Shown piece after piece: positions 1-10,565 of a stretch of 49,964 nucleotides of DNA. Position 1 is the stretch's first letter; each line of letters opens with the position of its first letter. This DNA comes from Chara braunii (lineage: Eukaryota > Streptophyta > Charophyceae > Charales > Characeae): NCBI GenBank assembly GCA_003427395.1, contig BFEA01001166.1, forward strand, positions 9,812 through 59,775, in the 5' to 3' direction. The notes under the pieces are model-generated. The model saw nothing but the letters and a program-made list of their open reading frames with translations. It was not told where the DNA came from and ran no database searches. Both the position numbers and the translations under genes were made by a program.

Positions 1-160
1 GGGGGGGCAGGGGGAGTGGTACACGGGGGAAGACGATGAGAACGGTGATGGGGGGGCAGGGGGAGTGGTACACGGGGGAAGACGATGAGAACGGTGATGG
101 AGAAACGAGTGAAGGAATGAAGAAGAAGAAGAGAGAATAATGAAAAGAGAAAAGAAGAAA
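1..160. repeat. 49-bp tandem doublet and purine-rich tract
   Basis: A 49-base G-rich unit occurs twice head to tail (1-49 and 50-98) with no visible difference, followed by a GAA/AGA-rich stretch up to the LTR of element A. No gene is visible. Because element A interrupts the leader of element D, this stretch is probably the continuation of D, but that is inference. Confidence 0.7.
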
Positions 161-1077
161 TGAGAGGCACAAGGCCTCGGTAAGCCCTATTGGGCCCCGT
201 TATCAGCAAGGCCGGCCGCCCTAAGTGAAGGCAGGCCCGACCTAGGCCTATATTGGACTACCACACATCTGGGGAAATTCAGGCAGTTGCGCAGCGCCAG
301 TTGGTTGGAAGCCCCAGGCCCAGGCTGCCCTTATCGTATGTAACTGAGGCAGGACCTGGGCCAGATACACAACATGGATTGAACCCAGGCTACGGGCAGT
401 TGGGCATGAGTAACCACCATAGGCCCTGGGCCTGATTCGTTTGGACTGAGGCTCAGCCTCCCGGGGCCTATCGGAAGCTTCTAGGCTGGGCCCCGGTGCA
501 GCCAGGTCGCGCACAGCAGGCAGGCCACTTCCATTTAGGAAAGTGCCTGCTCCAGCATTCCTCGTTCGGGCACTGGCTGCATGCTGCGCTGCTGCGCTAC
601 ACGCTGGCCAGGCTCACTCGCTCACGGGCGACCAGGGAGAGGCAAGCAGCCATAGCCGAGCTGCTCTGCACAGTTGGGTGGGACGCATGGTGGTCCTTGG
701 GTGCACGTGGCATCTGTGAGTGGGGGATCGAGGTTGTGAGTGATACGAGAGATACTTTGTGCTTGAGGCGAACGACATTGGCCGAGATCTGCTCGTACTT
801 CGGGGAGCTGTTGACGTCACCAGCGACATCGTAGATAGGCTAGATAGGATCTGCCATTTGTAGTCTGGGCGCAAAGCGCCAGATAGGATGTTGACATTGG
901 TTCTTTGTTGATGATGATGAGACTATTCCAACATTGTCACTTATGAGCTTTTGCTGCGCTCTTATTTGGTGGAACTCCTGATGCAATTCTGCTTTTGGTT
1001 TGAGGTCACGACTATCTGGTCTCATGTGTATGATGCTGATTGGTTTCTGAAGTTCGCTATCGCTCATTTTCCTTGCA
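161..1077 (+). repeat. 5' LTR of element A
   Basis: The 917-base repeat begins TGAGAGGCAC and ends TTGCA, and it matches 7562-8485 along its length with scattered substitutions and small indels. The right-hand copy has extra bases near 7989 and 8164. The end is fixed by the primer site three bases downstream. The differences show that the insertion is not very recent. Confidence 0.92.
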
Positions 1078-1080
1078 ATT

Positions 1081-1091
1081 TGGTATCAGAG
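1081..1091 (+). other. Primer binding site of element A (tRNA-iMet)
   Basis: TGGTATCAGAG is the complement of the 3' end of plant initiator methionine tRNA. It lies three bases after the CA end of the left LTR, where minus-strand DNA synthesis starts. The following bases (TTGTGG) depart from the usual continuation. Confidence 0.9.
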
Positions 1092-2324
1092 TTGTGGTAC
1101 GTTGCGCTCATTTGGCCCTTGTCTTTTGCCTATGCGGTACATGCATGCGGTCTACTGGGCGAGCGACCGTAGGGAGTGTGTAGTGAGGAGGGCGAAGGCA
1201 AGTAGGGCGACCCAGGAGGTGAGGGATATCGCCAGGAAGGCTACGTGGTGAATGATGGGTGTTCGCAGTGTGATACTATCTGATGTGCGATTGATGTTGA
1301 GACGGAACGACGGTGTAATGCTGGTTGTGCCGAAGCAGCTATTGGTCATCACAGTCGGCATCAGGTCATCTAGTGAGAATATTTGTGGTTGAGGGAAGCT
1401 ATTTTGAGGCACGTTGCACCTAACCTTATCTACCCTCTTCGACACGTCTTACCGTGAGGATGTGTGTTCTGTCTTGAGAGTCCTCTCATGTGAGGTGTCG
1501 AGTGCGCTCAACCTTGAGAGTCGGCATTGTTCACGTGGAGCATTTGGAAGGAGAGGGCGGAGCTATCTGAAGGGCCTTGGACGAAGCACTGGGTCACGGT
1601 CACCATGCCAACCCACCGGGAGTAGAGCACGCATGCTTTGCTGCTTCGTCCTTTGTCTGCTCGCTGTGCTTGTAGATGGGTGATGCGGGGCAGGCCAGCC
1701 CTACAGGGGAGACGAGTACCGGGCATCTATAAATAAGCATCGGCGGGGTTACCTTCCACAGGCTGTGGTCGTCGTCTTGTCTGCGACGTTAAATAATTCC
1801 TGAGGACTTCGGGGGCCTTCCTTAAATGCCTCCTGATCAGCCTGGTGGTCGGTGTAAGGCTCGCTGCACGCGAGGATAAAAATAGTGCAGGGCTGGCCGG
1901 CTCGACATACACTCGGGGCACAGGGGTGGGCAGTCTGCATACCTTTAGACAGGCATGCTGTTCTGAATCGCTCAGGGACGTTGATGTCAAGTGACCATCA
2001 AGAGGAACCGACGGAGGGGTAGATTCCAGGTGATAAGTTCGTGTTTAATTCCACTCTGCAAATATCCACACAAACGATTCTATTTTTATTCTTGATTAGT
2101 TAGATGGACTGCCATTGACATCTGACAAATAACATTAGGTAGATCTGCTCTCTGTTTATGGACTAATTAAGTAAAAATAGCTTCGTTTGTAGGAATCTGG
2201 ACTTACCTGTTGGACCCAAATGTATTAACTGTGACATGGCCACAAATTATTTATTGGTCTGGGCACTACGCTGCAGTAGGCACTTAGTTTGACCTAGTGC
2301 AAATTATGTTCAGTTCTGTAGCTT
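1092..2324 (+). other. Leader of element A, no coding content seen
   Basis: This is about 1.2 kb between the primer site and the first gag start. I see no conserved domain in any frame. Long untranslated leaders are usual in large plant Ty3/gypsy elements. Confidence 0.6.
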
Positions 2325-4276
2325 ATGAGCGACTGGGAGGAAACTAGAGAGGACGACATGATCCTACGATCAGCGAGGCGCCTGATAGCCCACTTGGCAT
2401 TAGGACCAGAGGGCGACAGATTCCTGTTCCGCCAACAGAGAGAGAGGCATCAGCAACAGAGAAGAGTTAGGGCCGCAGAGGCAAGTAGGGCATTCACAAG
2501 CGAGACCGCTACTTCAGCAGCCATGGCAACGGCTGCGCAGCAGAGCTCTCAGTCTAGTAGTTCAGGGACTGTAGGGTCAACGGTCGCAGAGACCCTGAGT
2601 CAGTCCACTGGCGTCATGGCAATCCCGCCGTTAGTTTTGACTCCCGAAGAGATTGCCATACAACAAGCAGATGCTCAGGAGGCAGGGGAGATAAAGGCAT
2701 AAAGAGAGAGAATGATTAGGAGAAGTGCAAGGATGCAACAGAGACAAGCGGACATTAGTGAGTTAGAGGAGATGGTCCTGACGAACATGATGATGTCAGG
2801 ACCCTGAGGGCGGTCTTGCTAGATGTACTAGAAATGCAGGATCACCAAACGGCTCTCTTAGAGGACATCCAGTAGAGCTTGGCCGTGCTGGCTGGGTGAG
2901 CTCAGGCGGAACCATCACCATCAGGGCCTGGTGCCTGGCCCGTGGTACAACCTCCTCCTTTTGTCCCACTGGTGACTGGGGTATCCCCATTTGTAATTCC
3001 TCCAACATCGGTATCGGCCGTTTCCCTAGGAATGCCTTTGACAGGAGGGTTCTCTGAAGGTCCTAGTGTACAAATTCTTGTACAGTCAGTGTATTCCCAA
3101 CCTCCGTTGCAGGTTGCCGTAACTGGGTAGCCAGCTGTCACGCAGTCAGCACAGCAGCAGGGCACACAACCCCAACAACAGCTAGTGCAGCAACCTGCGC
3201 CGCAAGGTCCACAGCCCGGAGTGGTGCAGGTACCGGGACAAACACAGTGGGTTCCAAAGACAACCATCGCCTCACCCGAACCCTTTTCAGGGGGCAAGAG
3301 GGGCGAAGACCTTGACACGTGGTCGAGGTCAGTGTCGATCTACGTTAAGTGCGAGTTGACTTTGCCACACGAGGAAGTGCTTGTGGCTGCCTCCTACCTT
3401 AAGGGGAGTGCAACAAGATGGTTGAGCGGGCTAGTGCAGCTACAGGGGTACGAACATGACTTCCGTGCTTGGGCAGTCAACCAGAAACTGGAGGACTTTC
3501 TCAAGATGGTCGAAGATAGGTGGCATGATCCTCGGTGGCCCAAAAGGCCACTGATGCGATCTTGACTTTGAGCAACAGACCGTTCAAGTCAGTGAGGGAT
3601 GCCACAAACGTTGTAGAGCGTCTGATATGTGTTCCTGGAGTACGCTATGACCCCCAAGTCTTACTGACAACTTACCTGAGGTGTCTTCCCATGCCACTCA
3701 GGAACCAGTTGGTAGGAGAGGCTAACATCAATGTGCACAACTTTCCTTCGTTCAGCAAGAAGGCCCTAGACCTGGATGCAAAGATAGGGCACGGGCACCA
3801 ACCCACTACGGATGGAAGGAAGAAAACACTGCCTCCCAACTGGAAGGCGAAGGGACGCATCATGTTCGTCGACAACGATGGTTCCACCATCGAGTTGGAC
3901 AACGACTTCCATGAGGGAGTAGGTACAGAGGTGGGCAGCGTGGAGGCTTCAGGGGTGGACCAGTCGCTGCCTCAGTCCAAAAAGGCAAGGCGACCGGTAG
4001 ACGCCGTGGAAGCTCCCGGTCTAGGAGTCGAGTTGACCCTAACTCTCCCCCATGGGAGAAGCGGGTCTCGCTGAGGACGTGTGGAGAGACCTGTACACAC
4101 GACAGACTTGTATCCGTTGTGGCCAATATGACCATAATCAATTCAAGTGTCGTAACAAAAAGGTGACTGAGAAGATCCCGCCTACAATGGGGCAGGCGAC
4201 GGGATCCTCCTCTTCCATAGGTAGCAACGTGGCCAGCAAATCTGACATTGCTCCGGGAAACACGCCGGGCCAGTAG
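2325..4276 (+). pseudogene. gag of element A (broken)
   Basis: Gag would form the capsid and package the element RNA. Translation begins at ATG 2325 with a charged, glutamine-rich N-terminus. The region 3185-3565 carries a Retrotrans_gag-like capsid core (PFSGG, then LKGSATRW). A zinc knuckle CIRCGQYDHNQFKC near 4110-4152 has the CX2CX4HX4C spacing. The frame is broken: stops follow 2702 and 3128, and the capsid continues in another frame from 3535 and again from 4052. The protein cannot be made intact without frameshifting at several points, so I call it a pseudogene. Confidence 0.85.
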
Positions 4277-4522
4277 GAATAGTAGTTGTTCCTGCTAGGG
4301 TCGAGGTGGTGGACATACCCTCACCATCTCGAGAAGTGGCCCAAGCTATTGACTCCATTATCGTCCCGCAAACACATTCGGACCCAACGATTCTCTGTTC
4401 GTTGAATGTGTTTGAGTCCTTAGAGGAGCTAGAGGAGGAGTGGTCTAAATCAGACCCGCTAGCTTCTTGGACGGCTATCGCCAAAGCCCCTAAGGGTGAG
4501 TTGTTCATCGGCGAGGTAGTCA

Positions 4523-4801
4523 TTGGCCTATTATGACACTTGTTCGACACGGAATTTTATCAGTCGTGCGTGCGTTGAGAGGTTGCACTTACAGGGGCCA
4601 GTGCAGCGCCCGAGTCGGCTTGTGGAGTCGACCTGTGCCAACAAACAACGCATGGTAGTCAACGACTACCTCAAAGATATCGAGTGTTGTTTCCCGTACG
4701 CGGGAGGGAAATTGAGACATCGAGTCTCGTTCCTAGTCAGCGATGATCTCCCTATGGATATCTTGCTGGGTATGTACTATCTTTCGGTTGCACAACCCTA
4801 G
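4523..4801 (+). pseudogene. Retroviral-type aspartic protease of element A, decayed
   Basis: The frame contains YDTCSTRNFIS, in the position of the DSGA/T active-site segment of retropepsin-like proteases, and further on a hydrophobic DILLGMYYL segment typical of the C-terminal half of that fold. The first motif has lost the D-[ST]-G pattern, so activity is unlikely. It lies between gag and RT, as expected for Ty3/gypsy, and ends in a stop at 4801 before RT. Confidence 0.7.
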
Positions 4802-4819
4802 TTTGTCTGGGACAGAAAA

Positions 4820-5524
4820 GTGGTCAAACACACTTTGCTCGGAGGGGGGACCGCTAGATTACGTAAGTTTAAGGCTAGTAGTCTGATCGAGTCCTACAGA
4901 TGCATGTGTGCAACTGCGTTCTACAATTATTATAAACAAAATTCGGAGGAGGGTATGCACTTAGTTTATGTCTCTGCAGCAGGCGAGCCTGAGGATCAAC
5001 AAATGAGTAACATAGATCTGAAGTCCGGGTACCATCAGATTGCAATACGGCCCGAGGATCAACACAAAACCGCTTTTCAGACCAGGTACAGTCTGTACGA
5101 GTTTGTGGTGATGCCTTCCGGCCTTTGCAATGCTCCTGACACCTTTCAGCACGCAGTGAACCGGATCTTTCATGACTACTTGGATAAGTTTGTCATCGTG
5201 TACCTTGATGACATACTTATCTTCAGTAGGACTGTCGAGGAGCACGTTGGTCATTTAGACAAAGTCCTCAGTCTCCTTCGATAGCACAAGTTCAAGATCA
5301 ACGGCGAGAAGTGCGAGTTTGGCCGCACCAATATCTTGTACTTGGGTCATGAGATTTCTGTAGAGGGATTGAAGCCCGATGACACGAAGGTGGCCAACAT
5401 TCGTGATTGACCGCGCCCTTAGTTTGTGATTGAGATGAGGTCCTTCTTAGGGATGACCGACTACTACCGCAATTTTGTGAAGAACTATAGCATAGTTGCC
5501 GCCCCTTTGACGGACCTGACCCGC
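4820..5524 (+). pseudogene. Reverse transcriptase domain of element A, with stops
   Basis: The RT would copy element RNA into DNA. Diagnostic segments in order are DLKSGYHQI, KTAFQTRY, VMPSGLCNAP and the catalytic YLDDIL (YLDD at 5201-5212). The fingers region before DLKSGYHQ is largely missing, with unrelated sequence in its place. The frame stops at 5284 and again at 5409, and the connection continues recognisably (YLGHEI, then FLGMTDYYRNF) to about 5520. The catalytic aspartates are intact, but the protein is interrupted. Confidence 0.88.
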
Positions 5525-5525
5525 C

Positions 5526-5990
5526 TTGACACCTTATGGGAGTGAACAGACGTGTGAGGCTGCCTTCAGACGTCTGAAGCATGCTCTCACACACCATGAG
5601 GTCTTCAAACTTCCTGATCCCGACAAGCCGTTCAAAGTAACCATGGATGCCAGCCAATATGGCATAGGCGCCGTACTTGCGCAGCAGGAGGGGCCAAAGT
5701 TGAGGCCAGTCGAGTACATGTCCAAAAAGATGCCCTCTCAGAAGTTGGCTAAGTCCACCTATGAGAAGGAGCTGTACGCGATCTACAAAGCGCTAACCCA
5801 CTGGAGGCACTACCTCCTTGGGAGGTTCTTCTACGTTAGGATCATCAGACCCTGAAGTGGATGAGAACCCAGCCAGTGCTCTCTGATGCGCTGAAACGTT
5901 AGGTCGAAGTCATTGAGCAATACGACTTTGAGCCCCAGTACATCAAAGGAGAGTACATTAAAGTTGTTGATGCGCTGTCGCGTAGGCCAG
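5526..5990 (+). pseudogene. RNase H domain of element A, frameshifted
   Basis: VTMDASQYGIGAVLAQQ holds the first catalytic aspartate of gypsy RNase H, and YEKELYAIYKALTHWRHYL holds the downstream acidic helix. This stretch is in a different frame from the RT. It runs off its frame at 5855, after which DALSRRP near 5970 returns in the RT frame. At least two frameshifts therefore flank or cut the domain. Confidence 0.85.
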
Positions 5991-6025
5991 ATTTTCTCGT
6001 TGCACTGATTATTGAGTTTGGGCTT

Positions 6026-7378
6026 GTGGACGATGTTACTCGCTTGGTGGAAGCCTATCGCGAGGATCCGTTTATGGCTGAGATCATACGCAAACTCGAG
6101 GCGAAGGACAAAACGACTTCTGCTGAGTTTGAGTTGGTCAACGGCCTACTATTCCTTGAGAAGGCTGGGAATAAACCTCTCTGTGTGCCTAACCGTGAGT
6201 CTTTACGTAGTTTATTTTTAGGTGAGTGTGATGATGCCACATGACATTTTGGTTATAACAAGACTGCGGCCAATTTGCTGCAGCAGTTCTGGTGGCCCAC
6301 GATGATGAGAGATGCCAAGCTGTACGTGGAGACTTGTCAAGTATGTCAGAGAGACAAGCCCCGTACACATGCCCCTCTTGGGCGTCTTAAGCCCCTTCTG
6401 ATTCTAGAAAGGCCTGGTGAGAGCCTGTCCATGGACTTCATGGACACATTGGTCACCAGCAAGAGTGGAAAGAGACACATCTTTGTCATTGTGGATAGAT
6501 TTAGTAAGTACGCTAGATTGGTTGCGATGCCTGAAACAACGAAGATCGAGTACATCATTAAGATGTTCAAGGAGAACTGGGTCAGAGACTTTGGGCTACC
6601 GAAGTCTATTGTGAGTGACCGGGATGTCAGATTCACGAGTGAGTTGTGGAAAGCTGCAGCTGCAGAACAAGGTACACAGCTGCAGATGACATCCGGGAAC
6701 CACCCAGAGGCAAACGGGCAGGCAGAACAGCTAAACCACGCTGTACAGCACCTGTTAAGGCACTACATCAAGCCCAACCAGGTGGACTGGGATGAGAAGC
6801 TTGCTCTCATCGCCAGCCTGTACAACAATGTTGTGCGCAGCGCAACAGGGGTGAGTCCAAACAGTTTGCTACTGACGTTCAAGCCTCGATTGCCTCTAGA
6901 CATTCTGCTACCTGAGAATCAGCCGACAGCTGCACCGGGTACATTGGAATTTGCATATCGATATGAGCAGTTGATGCAGCACGCTGTAGAACAGATGCAC
7001 AAGGTGTAGGCGGCGATGATAGAATCTGAGAACAAGCACCGCCGCCCATCTACATTCCAGGTAGGGGACAGAGTCTGGGTCAAGTCCTCAGAACAGGGAC
7101 AAGAGCACGGGATAACCAGCAAGCTCATGCCGCAGTACTTTGGACCCTGGGAGGTTCTAGATATTGTCGGGGATGATCCGGATGGGCCGTCATATGTAGT
7201 TCAGATCCCTGGTCACCTTCGCACCTACCTTGTCTTTCATGCCTCTAAGCTTGCACCATCCAAGGAAACTGATCAGTTTCCCCCAACCATGGATGGAGAG
7301 GTCGACATCGATGACATCTGGACCACAGAGAAATGCCAGTTCCAAGATCGACAGGCAGAGGACGTCCTCCTAAACTGA
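6026..7378 (+). pseudogene. Integrase of element A
   Basis: The integrase would join element DNA to the chromosome. The zinc-binding N-terminus keeps HFGYNK and CQVCQRDK but has a stop at 6242-6244 in front of the second histidine. The catalytic core shows the D,D,E series: SMDFMDTL, SDRDVRFTSELW and HPEANGQAEQ. The C-terminal segment from 7016 has the gypsy signature GDRVWVKSSEQ and PQYFGPWEVL. A stop at 7007-7009 separates core and tail. The core itself is open over 244 codons (6275-7009), the longest clean stretch of the element. Confidence 0.9.
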
Positions 7379-7524
7379 AGCTGCAATATCGCGTTCGGTT
7401 CGGACATCACACTGACCCCAAGGAGGACAGATGGTTTATCCGGGAGGAATTGATGCAGACCGCTCCACAGGTTGTAGCCCACTACGAGAAGTTGCGGCAG
7501 AAGGGGAAGCGCCAAATTGAATGA
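7333..7524 (+). pseudogene. Chromodomain-like tail of element A
   Basis: After a frame change, the sequence YRVRFGHHTDPKEDRWF followed by ELMQTAPQVVAHYE resembles the chromodomain C-terminal half (YLVKW, W-x-P, then a C-terminal helix ending in EF/EK). A position straight after integrase is where chromoviruses carry this domain, which targets integration to marked chromatin. The N-terminal strand is not clear. The call rests on pattern and position and is moderate. Confidence 0.5.
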
Positions 7525-7546
7525 ACTTCTCAGAGGACTAGCAAAG

Positions 7547-7561
7547 TGGTGGAGGAGGGAA
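7547..7561 (+). other. Polypurine tract of element A
   Basis: A run TGGTGGAGGAGGGAA ends exactly at the TG of the right LTR. This is where plus-strand DNA synthesis is primed in LTR elements, and it fixes the start of the 3' LTR at 7562. Confidence 0.85.
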
Positions 7562-8485
7562 TGCGAGGCACAAGGCCTCGGTAAGCCTTACTGGGCCCCA
7601 TTATCAGCAAGGTCGGCCACCCTAAGTGAAGGCAGGCCCGACCTAGGCCTATTTTGGACTACCACGCAACTGGGGAAATTCAGGCAGTTGCGCAGCGCCA
7701 GTTGGTTGGAAGGCCCAGGCCCAGGCTGCCCTTATCGTATGTAACTGAGGCAGGCCCTGGGCCAGATACACAACATGGACTGAACCCAGGCTGCGGGCAG
7801 TTGGGCATGAGTAACCACCACAGGCCCTGGGCCTGATTCGTTTGGAGTGAGGCTCAGCCTCCCGGGGCCTACCGGAAGCTTCTAGGCTGGGGCCCGTGCA
7901 GCCAGGTCGTGCACAGCAGGCAAGCCACTTCCATTTAGGAAAGTGCCTGCCCCCGGATTCCTCGTTCGGGCACTGGCTGCATGCTGCGCAAGCGCTGCTG
8001 CGCTACACGCTGGCCAGGCTCACTTGCTCACGGGCGAGCAGGGAGAGGCAGGCAGCCATAGCCGAGCTGCGCTGCACAGCTGGATGGGGAGCATGGTGGT
8101 CCTTGGGTGCACGTGGCATCTGTGAGTGGGGGATCAAGGTTGTGAGTGATACGAGAGACATAGCTGGTGCTTGAGGCGAATGGCATTGGCCGAGATCTGC
8201 TCGTACTTCGGGGAGCTGTTGACATCACCAGCGGCATTGTAGATAGGCTAGATAGGATCTGCCATTTGTGGTCTGGGCATGGAACGCCAGATAGGATGTT
8301 GACATTGGTTCTTTGTTGATGATGATGAGACTATTCCAACATTGTCACTTATGAGCTTTTGCTGTGCTCTTATTTGGTGGAACTCGTGATGCAATTCTGC
8401 TTTTGGTTCGAGGTCACGACTATCTGGTCTTATGTGTATGATGCTGATTGGTTTCTGAAGTTCGCTATCGCTCATTTTTCTTGCA
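7562..8485 (+). repeat. 3' LTR of element A
   Basis: It begins TGCGAGGCAC and ends TTGCA and aligns throughout with 161-1077. The following GAAAGAAAGAAAG overlaps the GAAA that precedes the left LTR. Confidence 0.92.
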
Positions 8486-8738
8486 GAAAGAAAGAAAGAA
8501 CAAAAAAAATAGTAGTAATAATAACGTATCTGCGCCGCGTCGTGGACGATGCAGAATCGTTGATGATGTGGCAGCGGCGACGATGATGTGGCGATGGTGA
8601 CGATGACGTGGCAATGTCGACGTTGGCGATGGCGATGCTGGGAATGATGTGGCAATGTCGATGATGATGACAAAGGTGGCATGATGTCGTTAAAGCTGCC
8701 CCGCCTCGAGGAGGGCGGGCGGGAGGCCGATCGACACT
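8486..8738 (-). mobile_element. Leader remnant of minus-strand element D
   Basis: The stretch lies between the end of element A and a minus-strand primer site at 8739-8750, so by position it is the leader of element D, split by A. It is rich in GATGATGTGGC-like trinucleotide-biased repeats. No coding content is seen. Confidence 0.6.
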
Positions 8739-8750
8739 GCTCTGATACCA
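8739..8750 (-). other. Primer binding site of element D (tRNA-iMet)
   Basis: On the minus strand this reads TGGTATCAGAGC, the complement of the initiator-Met tRNA 3' end. It lies one base from the LTR-like boundary TGTGGC at 8752, in the spacing expected for a minus-strand LTR element. Confidence 0.85.
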
Positions 8751-8751
8751 G

Positions 8752-9295
8752 TGTGGCAAAGCAGAGGCAGAGCAGAGAGGCTGGGAGAGAGAGGGAGAGT
8801 GAGAGCACAGACACACGCTCACTCAACTCAACGCAGACTCGAACACGACTCAACGGACGCAGACACAAAGTGGCAAAAGTCGCAAATTCGCAATCGTGAA
8901 TTCCCAAACACAATGCCGAAGCAAAGTCGCACTGAACACAAGCACTGAGGCTGAGAACTTGGTGCCCGTACTGGGCTTGAGTCTGTACATAAGTACCAGA
9001 CTCAAATACGGTCCTGAGGGCGAAAGTGAAAATGCCTCAGGGCCAGAACTGAAAATCGAAAGTCTTAGAGTGGGCGTCAGAATGTCGGATGGCGTCAAGT
9101 ATCCGAAATCCGAAAGTCCCAAAAGAAGGAATTTGAAAACGGGCGCCAGAATGCAGATGGCGCCAGCTGTCCAAAATCAGAAAAGCAAGAATAAAAAACA
9201 ACAAGAATTGTAAAACAAAAAAAGAAAACAAATACAGCAAGCTGGCAGGTGGTAACCCGCAGACCAGGGATCGAGCCCTGGCGGAGGCTGTAACA
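8752..9295 (-). repeat. 5' LTR of element D
   Basis: The left edge TGTGGC abuts the primer site. The right edge CTGTAACA gives, on the minus strand, the usual LTR start TGTTACAG. Near the right end lies a box-B-like GGCTCGATCCC on the minus strand, similar to sequence at 49830-49840. The partner LTR is not in the window, so the right edge is inferred from the TG/CA rule alone. Confidence 0.65.
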
Positions 9296-9372
9296 CCCAC
9301 CTTCTCATGCCCCAATGTCTTTCTCTCTCCCTTCATCTGTGTACGCTTTCATTTAACAGCCTGCTTATTCAA

Positions 9373-9426
<54 letters not shown>

Positions 9427-10384
9427 NCTCTCTCTCTCTCCCCCCCTCTCTCTCTCTTACACACACATATCAGTGAGTGACTAGGTCAAGACGATGAGAG
9501 ATATTACCGAATCATGATGGCATGTGATGCACTAAGATTCAGTCTGCATGGGAGGATAGGGATACTATGGTGCACAACGGAATTTGGCGCCTCTTAATGA
9601 TTACGATTCTTCCTCGTCACTATCTGTGTGCAGGATAGAGGGGGCCGGATAAGAGGGGGGGGGGGCGCGGTTGGTGTGGATGTGGATGATCAATAGAATC
9701 CAAATGGTGAGGAGCAGGCATTGAGGACGACGGCAGGGGGTAGAGAAAGGGAAGGTGGTAGCATGCATGATGGTGCATGAGCAGTAGTCGGGATTGGGAT
9801 GAGAGAAGGGCAAGCGTTAGAGAAAGGGGAGGAGGAAGTCTGGAGGGTGCAAGAGGAGTTGGGCATTGGGATGACAAAAAGGCAAGCGGTGGAGAAAGGG
9901 GAGGACGCAGAGTAGAGTCTGGAAAGGGGGCCAAGAGGGACGATAAAAGGGTAAGGGGAGAAAGAGGGAAAGAGGTTTCAAACAAGGATGCACGAGGAGT
10001 TGGGATTGGGATGACAAAAGGGACGGGGTCGAACAACAAGATGTGGATGGGGCATGGGGGAGTCGGAGCAGGGTGAGGCGGGGTAAGATTTGGATTAGGA
10101 TACGATAAGATAGGTGGCCAGAGGTTTGCAAAGCAGGATGCTGTGGCAAATGGATGAGCCCGGAGGATGACATGAAGAGTAGTTAGAGGAGGAGGAGGAG
10201 ATGCCTTCTTTTTCTATGATTGGTGGTGTACAGCGGCCATGAGATGGTCTTGATTGTGGCATGTTTCTACGATATGGAAATTGGTTTTCGCCAAGAGATT
10301 GATATCTGGTCTCAACTAAATCCTGTTGGCATTCTATGAACAGCTGGAGGGTTGAATGAACAGTATGAGGAACTGCAATTGAAA
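9296..10384. repeat. Intergenic: CT microsatellite and degenerate G-rich minisatellite
   Basis: A CT dinucleotide run occupies about 9376-9457, with one N at 9427. From about 9780 to 10040 a G/A-rich unit recurs about three times with heavy variation (GGGATTGGGATGA or GGGCATTGGGATGACA, then AGGCAAGCG and GAGAAAGGGGAGGA). Reading frames across it are low-complexity by-products. No gene is supported. Confidence 0.7.
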
Positions 10385-10565
10385 AACAGTTAAACCACCA
10401 GTACCTTTGGCGTCCGGTTTCGACAAGTCCTGGCCAGTACCCGAACTTTCAGGAGGCCGAGCCCGACATTGATTAATCTGATCGGCGGCCGTCGTTTCGT
10501 TTCGGACTCCTGAAAGGTCGGAGGCCGACTATTTTCGAACCGACAAAGGTACTGGTGTAACTGTT
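10385..10565. mobile_element. Foldback (MITE-like) element
   Basis: The ends form an inverted repeat: AACAGTTA then CACCAGTACCTTTG on the left, and the complement CAAAGGTACTGGTG then TAACTGTT on the right. Pairing continues imperfectly inward, with CTTTCAGGAGGCCG opposing CGGACTCCTGAAAGG, so most of the 180 bases can fold on itself. There is no coding capacity. A clean target duplication is not visible. Confidence 0.7.

Larger units (their letters stand above)
161..8485 (+). mobile_element. Ty3/gypsy LTR retrotransposon A, complete but decayed
   Basis: Two long direct repeats (161-1077 and 7562-8485) begin TG and end CA. The left one is followed by an initiator-Met tRNA primer site (TGGTATCAGAG, 1081-1091). 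A polypurine tract lies directly before the right one. Between them are gag, protease, reverse transcriptase, RNase H, integrase and a chromodomain-like tail on the plus strand. The RT-RNase H-integrase order defines Ty3/gypsy. The flanks share only GAAA in a purine-rich context, so the target duplication is weakly supported. Frameshifts and stops in gag and pol mean it is no longer autonomous. Confidence 0.93.

Noticed and set aside
8248-8913. 221-codon minus-strand open frame next to element A
   Set aside because: It crosses the LTR end of A, the D leader and the D primer site, so it cannot be a single gene; its serine-rich part comes from repeats.
9240-9295. tRNA-like B box near CCAGGGCTCGATCCCTGG as an independent SINE
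   Set aside because: It falls inside the LTR-like block of element D and no A box is visible at the right spacing.
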